Shown: in pieces, positions 26,801-37,363 of the stretch | How the letters are laid out: the number at the start of each line of letters is the position of its first letter | Numbering within the stretch: position 1 is the first letter of the stretch | Assembly (NCBI GenBank): GCA_964036295.1 | Contig: OZ038473.1 | Coordinates: forward strand, 2,239,501 to 2,303,500 | Direction of reading: 5' to 3' | Source of the DNA: Plumapathes pennacea | Taxonomy: Eukaryota > Cnidaria > Anthozoa > Antipatharia > Myriopathidae | DNA length: 64,000 nt | Program-made: the position numbers and the translations under genes | The notes under the pieces: generated by a model | What the model saw: only the letters and a program-made list of their open reading frames with translations | Databases searched by the model: none | Told to the model about the DNA's origin: nothing

Positions 26801-27301
26801 CTTTATGCGTTCTTCGTAGTCACTGCTTACTCTGCTTGATTCGTCATCGCTTTCTTCTTCAACTGGGACAACTGCCGAGGCTTTATCCTCTTCATCCTCC
26901 TCTTCCTCTTCGTAATTTATTCGATAATCATCGTCGTCGTTGTAATCGAGCCTCACCACATTCGGAGTTGCTTGGATACTCGGATTTCTGCTTCGGCCTT
27001 CGGGTTTACTTCGGAAGGGCTCGCGATCCGGTCGGTGGAACCACTGGTCACTCCGTCGTTTTTTCGTCTGGTTTTCGGCAGAGTGTCGCGGCTGGCTGGT
27101 CTTTTTTAAACTTTGTTTAAATGCAGTAAGCTGAGAACCGTAGGAGTGCTTGCCGCTCGAACTGCGACCGTCTCCTTCTGTTCTTTGTGGAATACGCTTT
27201 CTGGACAAATCTGCCTTGCGCTTGTCTTCATCCGCAAATTGATGCTGAAGCTTTTTCAAATTATCCGCCGTCAACAAATGCTTCCTTGGCTTCTTTGACA
27301 T
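20890..27301 (-). CDS. Large disordered acidic/basic protein, unrecognised, 7 exons proposed
   Basis: Exons 27301-25201 (700 codons), 24388-24339, 24000-23924, a small linking exon near 22592-22565, 22052-21800, 21130-21076, and a tentative last exon 20908-20890. Phases agree with these borders; the linking and last exons are the weakest. Product about 860 residues. It starts MSKKPRKHLLTADNLKKLQ (ATG at 27301, good context). Then come basic segments, an Asp/Glu-rich region (residues about 150-250), a long Ser/Arg/Lys-rich part (about 270-690), a short DDMYDFSNRKKRIPKKK patch, and SLNPQAVVDWTHKHLKAHRM across the 24.3/24.0 kb junction, the one stretch that looks folded. A Pro/Glu-rich tail follows. 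No signal peptide or membrane segment. Nuclear or microtubule-binding roles would fit the composition, but that is a guess. Confidence 0.75.
21519..21718. mobile_element. MITE of the AACCCTTTCACTCCCAAG family, copy 1
   Basis: About 200 bp. Starts with AACCCTTTCACTCCCAAGTTC; the mirrored right end (CACTCTTGGGAG) is shortened. The interior GAGAATTGATAGTTTAATCA is shared with copies at 36617 and 42227. Confidence 0.8.
22083..22316. mobile_element. MITE of the AATTCAATAAAACATTTACA family, copy 2
   Basis: Left end GGCCAATTCAATAAAACATT, right end AATGTTTATTGAATTGGC. Internally it shares GTTTAGTGGTGTTTRA-like sequence with copy 1. Lies in an intron of the gene at 20890-27301. Confidence 0.8.
24452..24679. 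mobile_element. MITE with GCCTGGTTTCCATATAATCG ends
   Basis: Long inverted repeats: left GGTTTCCATATAATCGTCTC...ACGTAAGGATCGTCTC; right GACGATCCTTACGTCAGAGA...TATATGGAAACCAGC. Three further internal copies of the arm motif. Just upstream (in transcription) of the exon at 24388-24339. Confidence 0.85.
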
Positions 27302-28641
27302 GCTGGCCTTATTGCAGCGGGTTTTACTCCGAGTTATTTCTTGGTTTAACAGCAAATATCTGGCAAGGTCATTCTAGTTATTGCATCCACAAATCACCTG
27401 CAAGCATAAAACACCAAGCAATGAGTTACAGACACGAAAATGTGTACTACCTGTAGAATAACAAGTACCAACACCTTTAAAAGCAGATAAACTAACCAAT
27501 GAAACTAACAGTTTGGAACTTAAACTTTGGAGCAGCGGGATAAGTTTAAAGGGGTATTTTCTATTTACTACTATCTGTTTAGCGTGAGGCTAGTCACTAA
27601 CCAGGAACAAGAGTTGTGTTCCTTTTCACGTCTCACGTCTCAAGTCTCACGTTTCAAAGGCTTCGTTTCAAAGCTCTAAATTGGCATCCAGGAATCACCT
27701 GCAAGCGTAGCAACATGAAGACGTAATAAGTATAGACATTAAAAATATAACTATTCCTGCAGAATGACAAAAAGCAACACATCAAAAGAAATATACAAAC
27801 ATACTCAGTTTTGAGGTGACTACTAGGGGACTTTTTCTATTTAGCTATCAATAACCGAAGGCTAGGTTTCAATCGATGGACATAAGGCCTAATTCAAATG
27901 ACGAGGTTTGTTTCGCTTTATCTTCTCACGTTTAAACTATTCCAATGTAACATGATCAATTATTTATCGAATGTAATAATCAGTCTTACATTTCAAAATT
28001 ATAAAGAGTTCGCACAGTAAAACCAAACTGTGTTCCAGCTCAAACGTTGATTAATCCTACGCGTGAAACCCAAATGATAGTAAGGCGTCATGGAGTGACA
28101 ATATATTTCATGCATACAAACTCGGTATATACCCACATTGATTACGAACACTGATGGGCGATAGAAAACGTTACACCATCGGTGTAGTTGAGGCTTAAAA
28201 TTAAGATCTTCTAAATTTTCCGCTCGAGCACATAGCACGAGATAAAATTAAGCCAACTACATATATGTCGTGGTGATTGAAAAAAAAAAAAAAAACGCAA
28301 CCACAAGCACAAGCATTAACGCGATCACAAGAGTCCTTATTTCACCGTGAAAACAGCCTTGACGCAAGCTCACAACATTTTGACCTTTTTGCTTGCGTTA
28401 ACATAGGGACCTAGGCCTTACGCTTTGCGTCGCTCGTAATGAAAACCGAGCTTTTAGGAACACTGAGAAGTATGACAAAAACATCGGCGTCGAAGCCATT
28501 CAATGTGTGTTGTTCATCAGTGATATGTTTCGAGGTAAATCTTGAAATAGCGGAACTTTTTTATTTCCAATTTCGTTAGGAACGCAAAGGTCTTGTTCCG
28601 CTCAAAATACTAATGTTTACTGCCTATCAGATTAAATACGA
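27302..28641. other. 5' flank of the 27301 gene, no other gene seen
   Basis: Contains two related segments around 27395 and 27700, each with ATCACCTGCAAGC, a possible minus-strand acceptor (GCTTGCAGGTGAT). They could be alternative 5' UTR exons of the gene starting at 27301. A poly-A run lies at 28281-28296. Nothing else identified. Confidence 0.4.
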
Positions 28642-29317
28642 TTAGTATATACCACACAAGTGAATAGTGCTTTACGCGCACTCTGATTGGCTCCTCGATC
28701 TCGGAATATCAAGTATTCTGACCCATCAAATATTTCCTCCCGCGCGTGATTGGTAGAATCGTGACACGTGACCGAATAACGTCCGCTCGTGACCGAATAA
28801 CCCCCGCCTGGCGAACTAACGCTGTTTGTTGACAATATCCGAACACAATTCTATTTGTTTAGTCACGAAAATCATTGCAAGACGACTACTGAGGAGGACA
28901 TCAATTTATTGGTCGAAAAAGCAGTTCCAGAAAGCACTAAAAAGCTTCACAGTTTCCGCGCCGTTATTTGCGCTGCGAGAGGAAATATTTGAAGGATAAT
29001 AAGACAATAAACCACTTTTGGCTTCGGAAATATGCACAGATAATTGTCCTTGGACATCATCTGTTCCTCGAAACTCACAGTTGCCCTCGAGCTTCGCTCT
29101 CGGGCAACTGTTCGCTTCTCGGAACAGATAATATCCTCAGACAATTATCCGTGCATATTTCCTCGCCAAAAGTAGTTTACTGTTTATCTATTCACCTCCC
29201 GGCGGTTTCCGGTAAAACAAAATGGCGCGCGAACCCAATTTTTGCCCACTTTTGTCGGAAATAGAATAGCTATTTGGGAGTTGGCTATTAAACTTGTGTG
29301 GTATATACTAAAACAAT
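28642..29317. mobile_element. TIR element (TTAGTATATACCACACAAG), with a possible Crypton-like relic
   Basis: Perfect ends TTAGTATATACCACACAAG and CTTGTGTGGTATATACTAA, about 676 bp. A plus-strand piece near 28884-28990 reads EEDINLLVEKAVPESTKK before a stop, reminiscent of the N terminus of DUF3504 (Crypton-derived) proteins. A strong internal palindrome is centred near 29090-29100 (CTCGAGCTTCGCTCTCGGG), with arms to about 29015 and 29165. The same ends occur at 49613-49915 and 55291-55600. Confidence 0.75.
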
Positions 29318-29420
29318 TATTCGCCTCAGTGTCGGTGAATAGCGGTGGATATTTACTGAGCCGTTTCGGCGAGGTAAATATCCACCGCTATTCACCGACA
29401 CTGAGGAGAATAATTGTTAA
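29318..29420. repeat. Hairpin module (AACAATTATTCGCC...AATAATTGTT)
   Basis: A near-perfect inverted repeat with about 45-base arms: GGTGAATAGCGGTGGATATT, mirrored after a short GCCGTTTCGGCG loop. The same module sits next to the same TIR element in the GPCR units (49613 and 55291), so the two may move together. Confidence 0.8.
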
Positions 29421-30372
29421 ATATACTGTCCCGGATGTTATTGTTTGTTAAATACTGCAGGTTTACATGTAGCAGTGCACTAATTTCTAAATCATCGCTG
29501 TCAATGTTCTACTTCAGAGTAGCAGGCCAGAATGTTTACTTTTAGTCGCAGTTGTCGTCCCAGTAATCATTGCTTGATAATAAATGTCCGTTTTAAAGTC
29601 AAAGGGCCGATTTTTTAAACAAGGTTTAGACCTAAAAATGCAATTTAACGTTTTACTAACCCTGTTTTACAACGTCCGTTTAAACTTTAAGTTATAGCGA
29701 TAAACCAGGTCAAGTTAGACTTTGTTTAAAAAATCGGCCTAAAGAGTTTCGACTACACATGTCTGTGAAAATTCTCTCCTCCCATTTTTGTCGCGAAAAC
29801 TTGTTTCAACTCTTCGATACATGCAATTATGCTGAATTGTAGTGTTATTGAAAGTAATAGTAAAGCTGTCTTTTTATGTCCTATAACAATTGATGAAACA
29901 CATCCCCGTTCGAGCCTTTTTTGCAACGTAAAATATCGTCCATGTGCTAGCCGATTCGAAAAGCGATAGTTTTTCCATCTGCATTCGACTTGTACGTCGA
30001 AGTAACAAACTTTTCGATCGTCCTTAAATTCGAGCTTTCTGCGTACTGTTCAAACTTTCGACGTACTCGGCAGGGACAGAAGAACGATTCACGATTTCAA
30101 GGCATGTTGCTAAGAGAAATAAATTCCATGTTTTGATCGGACCGGTTCTCGCTTCGAACTGGTAGAAAGTTTTGTTTAAAACAAGGCATATAGCTTTCCT
30201 CAACTATTTAAGTGTTTTTCTTTTCACCGATAAGAAACTGGCTGATAACGGGAGAACGATACGAGCGCGTGCCATGTGACTTCTCATCGCAATATTTTGA
30301 TATTTTGATGTGCTTCCTGTGCTAATTTATCTACTTGAGAAGAGATTTTGGGGTTTTCCGGCGTTTACTCAC
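29421..30372. other. Non-coding stretch
   Basis: Contains a small inverted-repeat element at about 29608-29745 (GCCGATTTTTTAAAC mirrored by TTTAAAAAATCGGCC-like sequence). No gene recognised. Confidence 0.4.
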
Positions 30373-32260
30373 GTTGTATATTTATAGACTTCAGATGAAC
30401 ACTTTGGCGTGAAGAGGACATCAGTGTTGCCGCCACAACAATTGTTTTGTGCGCTTAAAAGACTTTTACGTCCGCTCAGCAGAGTGTGATGAAACACAGA
30501 CTAAGCATGAGTAAATAAAATATATATATATACATTCAACGTGAACTTTCACGAAGGTTCAGTCCTAAGGCACAATTAAGCAGCAAAAAGAAGTGAGAAG
30601 CACCTGCGTACTAATCCTTACGAGAGAGTAACACGAGACTATTACCTGAGATAACGAAGGAATTCCTCAAATTTCCGATAAGGTCCGAGTTCTACTGAAT
30701 ACAGTAGTGCAACTGCCGTAGAAATTTCCGTACGGTTTGTAGTGTTAAGTTGTTGACAATGGTTTCTAAGGAGCAGGGTGATTTGTTTTACACCTGCATG
30801 AAGCAAACTCATTAAAACCACAGGGGTCTGGTAACATGCAAATGCGGTGTTCCCCCAACAGGTTTCAAATTTCTCGACGGCGATAGGTTAATCGACTGAA
30901 ATTATCGGCAGGTGCCAATTCTCTATGCTTTCACCTCCCGAAGTAAGCTTTTGGTATCAGACCACCCGTCATATCGCGTAATATCAGTAGGTTGGAGATC
31001 TGGTTTAGTATTGTTTCCCTTACAAACAGGAACTCAGATAAGCTTGGTGCGTTTACAACTTCCTCCTTGTAATGTTAGCATAATTAATGGTTGCGTTAAT
31101 GATTTTCTATTTAATAATGCCCCTCTTGAAAACGGCTCTTAAACAAAATTGGGCATCCAGTCGTGTTATTCTAACACGTTCTTGGCCGCCTGTTGGTCAC
31201 ACACTTCTAGCCTGCGTAGATTGACCCTCTGAGGGAGGGGGGAGGGGGGAACGAACAAGCGAACGCGGTGTTTGCTCGTTCCAATACCTTCATCCCCCGT
31301 CCCCCTCCCCCTAAGCTACGCAGGTTACATACTTCCAGTTCCAGGGCCTCCGCGTATATTTAAAAACCGACTTCTCGCCACTTCTGCAGTCCCGTCGTTA
31401 GCTAGGCTAAATTATCAAGAAAATTTTAATACCTTGTCACAAGAACATAATTATTTCAACTTTAATTTAGAGGATCGAAGCCGTATCATGACATGTCTCT
31501 CGAGACTCAAAAAGTCAAAACTGCTTCGCTTCCAGGCTACAAGAAGTCAAACGGTTTCAAACCGGGCCAGCACTGCAGGCTTAAAATAGAAGTGGAAAAA
31601 GGCGCCAATACGCTACCGTAGCTGACGTCACTTAACGATATGCGTACGTCGCGCGACCTGTGGTACCATGTTGTACCTAATGCTCGCATAAAACTCCAAA
31701 ATATAACTTAAAATACGAGGCAATTTTCTAAGCATGGGCTTTCACAAGTCCAGTCAGTAAACAGAAAGTGAGTTTAACCACACTGCTTTTTTTTTTTTTC
31801 CGGTTGTCATCAATGTGACTCATACTCTCTTGGATCCAATGATCTCACCTCAAATCTTCTTTGCTTCCCCAGCTTCTTAGTATAACTGCTGTACACCTCC
31901 ACACCAGAGCAAAATTTTCCTCCCAATAGATGGCAGCTGTTGATCAAGATAAACATGATACTAACCACCGTTTGTTGCCTCTATCTCCTCCACACTGGAA
32001 TGCAATCTAAGAGCAAGTGCTCAAGAGAATATTGGAGACAGTGAAGGAAAGTGGCCTGTGGCTGACCCTTGGTAAGATTTGTGACAGAGTTGGAAAGAGA
32101 AAAATGGTATTCTGGACTTGCCTGAGGTGTGGGATGAGGGAAAGCCTTTGATGGACTGCTCCACTGCCATTGCTGTGAGGGTGAGGAGCAGTCAAACTGG
32201 GGGAATGCTTGCTGCGCGGGTTGAGTCTGTGTAAAAAGTCCGGGAAGCCCCACTTGAATG
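30373..32260 (-). CDS. Unrecognised multi-exon gene candidate, partial model
   Basis: Four open segments with splice borders fit a minus-strand gene. 32260-32122 starts FKWGFPDFLHRLNPRS and ends in a GC-AG type donor (CTCAG/GCAAGT). It joins in phase to 31936-31849, CHLLGGKFCSGVEVYSSYT. 30793-30646 reads KQITLLLRNHCQQLN then TAVALLYSVELGPYRKFEEF and joins in phase to 30474-30373, GRKSLLSAQNNCCGGNTDV. The phase between 31849 and 30793 does not fit directly, so at least one exon is missing; an open segment near 31008-30939 is a candidate. Neither the first nor the last exon was found. I do not recognise the family. Confidence 0.42.
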
Positions 32261-32883
32261 CTGTGGAGGAAGAAACTCAAAACTGGTCAGCAAAAGGTGA
32301 ACTCGAGGAAGACATTACAAAGAGTGGTCCTGAGTCCTGAGCCTGCTGTTGTGAGGAAGGCTGCTGACCACTTCACCTTCCTTCTCTGGTATAGCTGAAG
32401 TTATGAGAAAAAAATATTTTTATTATATTATTTAAATAATATTTATGCTTACATTATTACTTCAGGAGCTGCGAGGCTGCTCATAATGAGTTTACGTAAG
32501 AAATTTTTTTGGTGGGTACATATAAAGTTACCTAGCTGTTACTTGATACCATATAGTTTCCTGCAGTTGGGTGAATTTTCCATTCCTGAGTGAAATAAAT
32601 TTATGATACACTGTTGCTGTCTGTTTCTCTAAGCATGTGTTTATCCATCAGGAATTGACACAAGCGCCATGATGGCTACATTATAATATTTACTGCGCTC
32701 AAAATCACTTGCAGGATGTAGCTGCGAGTTTTTGCACTTACAATATTTTTATACTCTCTTTTATACAAATGTATAACTCAGGGCCGCAGTATATTATCTC
32801 AGATATAGCAACATCCGGTTTCTTCAGCTGGAAAATAAAAGAGTAAAGGAAAAAAAAAACACCTTGTCAGTTCTTAGCGCGTC

Positions 32884-33237
32884 ATGAACCTTCATAATAC
32901 AACTGCAAAAATGATATTGAGACATTTCTCGAATGTCTCCTGTGAATATCCTGAATCATTCCCTCGCTTGATTCGGGTGACAGTATGGGATTCTTTGCGC
33001 GACAAGGCCGGCACAAGTTGGCGAAAGCGACCAAAATTCCGGGGATGGGAGAGTGAAGCTAGAGAAAAATTCCTGCGAGACTTCCCAATGTCTGTCCGCC
33101 ATTTTGTCACGTCAAAAACTGTCCAGTTTAGATCGTGGGCTCAGCTTTACGATCTCATTTCTTTGCGCTCTACGACCGCAGAGCACTGTGGTAGCAAATT
33201 TTTACTGACCGAGCAAGAAGTGCATAAATTCAAGTAA
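32884..33237 (+). CDS. Hypothetical ORF of 117 codons, doubtful
   Basis: Intact ATG-initiated frame (MNLHNTTAKMILRHFSN...), rich in Arg, Ser and Phe, no membrane segment or known motif. The complementary strand of the same DNA also has a 72-codon frame, and GCCATTTTG near 33098 could be the start of a minus-strand first exon (MADRHWEV...). Neither reading has family support. Confidence 0.2.
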   Translation: MNLHNTTAKMILRHFSNVSCEYPESFPRLIRVTVWDSLRDKAGTSWRKRPKFRGWESEAREKFLRDFPMSVRHFVTSKTVQFRSWAQLYDLISLRSTTAEHCGSKFLLTEQEVHKFK

Positions 33238-34428
33238 ATAATGGGTGAGTTTGGATTTCTTTTACGTTTCATTTCTTAAATGTAAAACGAGTATTTTCAG
33301 CTATATCGTAATACTGAACTATCACCTTTGTATTTAGACGTGAGTACGTGACCAGAAACAACGTGACATTAGCGTTGCGGCAAAAATACCTTTAACCTCT
33401 GCCTTCTTTCGTCTTCGGCTGCCTTTGCTGGCAATGCGGATCAAATAACCCCACCATCAAGTTTATGTTGGCTTTAAAGTTACCGTGATATTTTTAGAGT
33501 AACTTATACGCCACCCCAAAATAAAAAAATGTCACTGCAATTAAATCTTTTACAATAACACGTCAGTTTCTTGCTTTGTGATTGGCTAATTTTCATTATC
33601 AATAAGAGGACAGACACATAAAATCGAGTGCTGACGACAGTGATTTGGACGAAGAAGGTGAATTCAGCTTCAATTTTACTTCAGTTCTTGCAAAAGCGAC
33701 ATTCGGCATTTGAAGTAGAGAACCAGAAGTGTTCAGAGGCGAATTTCCTTGAGCTTTGTCTTGAAATTGTCGAGAAAACCGCAGCAGAAACGCGTCTAAT
33801 TTCATTTCTTTCCAACTTCTTTGACAAAATTTTATTTTGCACGCGCGAAATGCTCACGTCAAACTGTCACTTTTTGGCCAATGAAATGTCTTGAATTTCA
33901 ACCTCGACCAATTAAAAAGCTGTTGACAACATTTCGGTCAAATCGAACAAAATCCAGTTTTCTTGCGTGTTTTCCCCGCGTCGTCGCTTGAGTTTTGTTA
34001 TTGACGAATGAAGCCGTGAGTACAGCTGTATTTTTTATTGAACTTTCACAAGGTCGAACAAAAGAAAACCATACAAATACAGAGAGCGAAAGTTCAATGA
34101 CCAGAAACTTTGAAAGATTGCCAAAAGTAAGAAATTCGAAGCCAGTGTTTTCCAAGCGTTCGGTTTATGATTTTACAGATTCAATTAGGCGCCACAAGCT
34201 GCGCGGACAAATAGAATGGCCTGTTGAGCAGGCTAGCTGTATATCCCACAAATGCAAACACTTTAATTAAGTCTTGAGTGAAATTCAGCTAGAGCACAAG
34301 CACTGCAGTACTTAGCAGTGGGGACTGTACGAGAAAGAACGGTGAAATTGTCACTCAAATTTTAACGGCTTTATCACCCGTGTAGTTTCCAGTGTCGCTT
34401 GGAAAAATAGAGTCCCTTGTGCATAAAG

Positions 34429-34655
34429 GTGGTGTTAAACTGGTCGATTTGCAACGACAATTTGCAACGATGCGATGTTGCGCTAAAAATTGTTGAGGTG
34501 TAACACCCATTTGCGAACGATTTTTCGCGATGTTTGCAGTGCTGCAACGCGTTGCAAGTTTTTGAAAGCGATTCAAAAACTTGCAACGCCGTTGCGTGGA
34601 TTTGGAGCAAATCGGCGTTGCAAATCATCGTTGCGAATCGACCAGTGTAACACCA
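34429..34655. mobile_element. MITE with GGTGTTAAACTGGTCGATTTG ends
   Basis: Left TGGTGTTAAACTGGTCGATT, right AATCGACCAGTGTAACACCA. The interior is rich in repeated TTGCAACG/CGTTGCAA motifs forming hairpins. A solo arm lies near 34808-34830. Confidence 0.8.
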
Positions 34656-35159
34656 GCTTAAGGCACGAGACATCAATTTCCTTTATATTCAAGTACATAT
34701 TAACTAATTTAGCATGCTTTTCAGGAATGGAAAAAGGCAGCTTATTCTCATTTCGCACCCGAATAGCCGTGACAGCTGGCGTGCGCCAAGGATCGGAGTG
34801 GACCGGATTTACACTGGTCGATTTGCAATACGTTTTAATCTTGAAGAAAACACGTCAAGGTCGTCCGAGTTAGCCTCCCATCATTGCAAAAGAAAAAAAT
34901 CTCTGAAAAAGGTCTGAAATATGGTAAACAACAACAATGTGGCCGGTAGCTGCATGCATGCATGCTGTCAAAAATCAATGGCAGAGCTTGATATATCAAC
35001 GATTTACCATACCCAGTCAGCAGATTGACAAACACATCAGACTTCTTTTCAACAAATTGTACAATGGCTTCCCTTTGGTGCAGATTTAAACAAGCTGTGA
35101 TTGGTCAATCGTGGGGGAGGAATCTTTGTGTGACGAGCTCAGAGGGCCTGCACAGGAGG

Positions 35160-36150
35160 CTGAGTCAGAGTTAGTTAGGGTTAGGCCCAGGCTCCTTTTT
35201 AACTAATTAAAACCAAATTTTTTTGGTCTCCAATTGGACTCGAATGCAGAAAATAGGCACTTGAGTTGGTAAATGATGGGAATCTGCCTTTTGAATTTGA
35301 AAATATATTTTGATCTTGGAAAAAACACTGGCCAAAGTTGGAGTTAGTTAGGGTTTAGACCCAGGCTCCTAGGGTTTACTAAACCAAAATTTTTTGGTCT
35401 CCAATCCGACTTGAGAGCAGAAAATAGGTACTTGAGTTGCTAAATGATAGAAATCTGCCTTTTGAATTTGAAAATATGTTTTAATCTTGGAGAAAACTCC
35501 AGCCAAAGTCAGAGTTAGTTAGCATTAGACCCAGGCTCCTTGGGCTCACTAAATTAATTTTTTTTGGTGACCAATCCAGCTCAAATGCAGAAATTAGGCA
35601 CTTGAGTTGGTAAATGATAGGAATCTGCCTTTGGAATTTGAAAATATGTTTTAATCTTTGAGAAAACACCAGTCAAAGTTAGGTAGGGTTTGTCGACCCA
35701 GCTGGCTTCTAGGGTTTATTTAAACCAAAATTTTTTGATGGCCAATCCAGCTCAAATGCAGAAAATAGGCACTTGAGTTTGTAAATGATAGGAATCTGCC
35801 TTTTGAATTTGAAAACATGTTTCAATCTTAGAGAAAACATCGGCCATTAAGTCAGAGTTGGGTAGCATTTAGACCCAGGCTCCTAGGGTTTACTAAACCA
35901 AAAGTTTTTGGTGACCAATCCAGCGCAAATGCAGAAAATAGGCACTTGAGTTGGTAATGGTAGTAATGTGCCTTTTGAATTGGAAAATATGAACAGGCTC
36001 CTAAGGTTAACTTAAAGCAAATTTTTTTGGTCTCCAATCTGACTCGAATGCAGAAAATAGGCACTTAAGCTGGTAAATGATAGGAATCTGCCTTTTGAAT
36101 CTGAAAATATGTATCTTGGAGAAAACACCGGCCAAAGTCAGTTAGTTAGG
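35160..36150. repeat. Minisatellite, about 170-bp unit, roughly six copies
   Basis: Units begin near 35165, 35340, 35510, 35675, 35850 and a shortened one near 35992. Each contains a GTTAGTTAGGGTT-like start, GACCCAGGCTCCT, an AAATTTTTTTGGT tract, GCAGAAAATAGGCACTTGAG and ATGATAGGAATCTGCC. Copies differ by scattered substitutions and small indels. Confidence 0.9.
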
Positions 36151-36616
36151 GTTAGATCGGTTAGTGCTAAACTGTTTTGGGTTCTGGTGTCAGTCAAATA
36201 AAATGTTATTATATTGGTATGCTTCCATTGGTGACCTTTTAGGGGTCAAAATAAGCTCGAGCCATGCCTATTTTAGTACCCCTTAAGGGTCAAAATGAAA
36301 ATACTGGATGAGCATCCCTGTCCTTTTTCATCTGCAACAAAAATTTCATACAAACAACACCCAAGTCACCCCCGAAACTACAGAAAACATTATTCAGTAA
36401 ACAAACCCTTGGTGTACACACTTTAATATTTTATGTTTTCAATAGAACAGTTGTGGAGTACATTGGTAAATACTCTTCAGTTTTTTATACCAGTCATGCC
36501 CCAGGTACTAGAGAATTTAGCAATATTTTGAGTCAGAAAGTACAGTATTTAAAAGTTTGCTTGGATGCAAGTGCATTAACTTTCAGTTCTTGCTACATTG
36601 CTCATAAATTACATTA

Positions 36617-36826
36617 ACCCTTTCACTCCCTAGCTCAAAATGCAGATTCTCCCAACCTTTTAAAAAGAAAATGTATGAGTGATGTAGTGAGAATTGATAG
36701 TTTAATCACCTTTCATCTTAGCAAACTATCAAAAGCCAAGTTCTCCCTACTGTATCATATATGTTTCTGGTGAGAAACTGAAGGAGAAAATCGAAGTGGA
36801 TCACTATTGGGAGTGAAAGGGTTAAA
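36617..36826. mobile_element. MITE of the AACCCTTTCACTCCC family, copy 2
   Basis: Complete ends: AACCCTTTCACTCCCTAG at left and GGGAGTGAAAGGGTTAA at right. Interior as in the copies at 21519 and 42227. Confidence 0.88.
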
Positions 36827-37363
36827 TTGATAGACTTGTTCACAGGGACTCGATATCAATACAAGAAAAGGGAATGGCAACGGTCTCTTCACGCATCACT
36901 TGAGCAGTTTTGATTTGAATTATTGACTAACCAACAGGGGCAGAGCATGCACGCACATTCAATTTCGACGAGAATTTGGTTGGATAATAACAATATTGGC
37001 TTGCAGTGCTGAACTTTTGACCTTGCCACAACTGGACTCCTGACAAACCACTCAATACTCACACTGTGCAGATCATAGAATTAATAACTTGAAAATCAGA
37101 GCGTCTTAGAGTCGCGGTGCCCCAGTTTGACATCACTCATCTCGGTTTATTTACTAAACATTTGGATGATTAAAATAGGACTGTACATATTTACAATCAT
37201 CATACAGTTAGTGTAGAAAAAGAAGCACAAACATAAGCATAGATAAAGAGAGCTGTGGCAATGGAATCATAAGGATCAAAGACACATGTATGTCACCACT
37301 GTCTCTCTCTCGTGCTACACCTATGCTTGCGTTGTATGTGTAAACCAGCCTAAACATTACTCT

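Larger units (their letters stand above)
33238..37363. other. Gene-poor repeat-rich interval
   Basis: Holds the MITE at 34429-34655 with a partial copy near 34805, the minisatellite at 35160-36150, the MITE at 36617-36826, and the 3' flank of the ARL10-like gene. Short frames here are not supported by splice sites or similarity. Confidence 0.6.

Noticed and set aside
26545..27120. 191-codon plus-strand frame (also 25587-26021 and 26481-26819)
   Set aside because: Antisense to the 2.1-kb coding exon of the 27301 gene; its low-complexity Ser/Leu/His composition is the complement of acidic and Ser/Arg codons.
31272..31589. 105-codon plus-strand frame
   Set aside because: No ATG at its beginning, begins in a C/G-rich inverted repeat (GGGAGGGGG against CCCCCTCCCC), no family likeness.
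32884..33237. Confident new gene at 32884
   Set aside because: Both strands are open here and neither has family or splice support; kept only as a low-confidence entry.
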